Source: Ophiura sarsii (taxonomy: Eukaryota; Echinodermata; Ophiuroidea; Amphilepidida; Ophiuridae). Taken from it: a stretch of DNA of 64,000 nt. The DNA is taken from assembly GCA_035610835.1 (NCBI GenBank), contig CM069445.1:31112811-31176810 (forward strand). Reading direction: 5' to 3'. The position numbers and the translations under genes are program-made. This document shows, one piece after another, positions 63,656 through 64,000 of the stretch. Each line of letters opens with the position of its first letter. The stretch's first letter is position 1. The notes under the pieces were generated by a model. The model had not been told where the DNA came from and searched no databases. It worked only from the letters and a program-made list of their open reading frames with translations.

Positions 63656-64000
63656 TGTAAAAATTGCCTGAAATTAGTTTAACTTGTTCTGAATTAGACA
63701 TTTTAGACCTCTGTGGAGAATACCACTCTGAATTGAGGATCATTTCTCCTGGGAGTCCTGGTCTTTGGTGATGGGACAGCTAATTTTCTTATGAATGAAT
63801 TATGCAGAATAGTACAAGTAATAAAATACAGAAAACGTTATAAGATTAGAGTATGTTAATGGATAGGACAAGGATCTAAGAACCATACTGACAACACCAA
63901 ATTAATCTGTAACCATCTGCCTCTAATTTTAAAGATATACGGAACTGTAAGGTATATATTTGTATCATGCCAATGACCCTGATTGAACTTGCTCTGTTGG
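63656..64000. other. RFT1 intron 2 start, nothing recognised
   Basis: Intron sequence after exon 2; no further exon with RFT1 similarity before the window ends. Confidence 0.5.

Overview
This is a 64-kb piece of an animal nuclear genome. Genes are split by GT-AG introns, coding exons are short (51-235 nt), and the AT-rich introns and spacers are crowded with mobile-element remnants. The exon content, the tRNA-headed SINEs with an 'atccttgggcaagg' body, a Penelope-like element and CR1/L2-like LINE tails fit a marine invertebrate, most likely a deuterostome such as an echinoderm or hemichordate. That placement is inference.

Three cellular genes are present. (1) PDHB, pyruvate dehydrogenase E1 beta, + strand: seven exons from 296 to a stop at 7948; the exon with the start codon lies left of the window. 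(2) PXK, a PX-domain pseudokinase, - strand: thirteen coding exons from the ATG at 59521 to a stop at 26364. All splice phases agree and give a protein of about 573 residues, close to the vertebrate length. (3) RFT1, + strand: the first two coding exons, 61715-61786 and 63127-63212; the rest lies right of the window. PDHB and PXK are convergent (18.4 kb between stops), PXK and RFT1 divergent (2.2 kb between starts). PDHB and PXK are also tail-to-tail neighbours on human 3p14.3, so this looks like ancient conserved linkage.

The rest is mostly repeats. 1-7.9 kb: PDHB with intronic terminal-inverted-repeat (TIR) elements. 7.9-26.4 kb: intergenic, with a TTAA-flanked hairpin element, a higher-order minisatellite, hAT-like and mariner-like MITEs, and a striking 1.4-kb cluster of short GC-rich palindromes (24.6-26.0 kb). 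26.4-59.5 kb: PXK, whose introns hold a 681-bp mariner-like MITE, a 5'-truncated LINE next to the exon 10 donor, a tRNA-derived SINE, a Penelope-like element with an uninterrupted 699-codon RT/GIY-YIG frame and perfect 93-bp inverted ends, two tandem duplications that each copy a PXK 5' splice-site region, and a 1.9-kb element with an exact 8-bp target duplication. 59.5-64 kb: the PXK-RFT1 spacer and the start of RFT1, with exon 2 between two opposed copies of one MITE.

The three genes share no pathway: PDHB acts in mitochondrial pyruvate oxidation, PXK in endosomal trafficking and membrane signalling, RFT1 in N-glycan precursor supply in the ER. I see no operon, CRISPR array or complete tRNA/rRNA gene.
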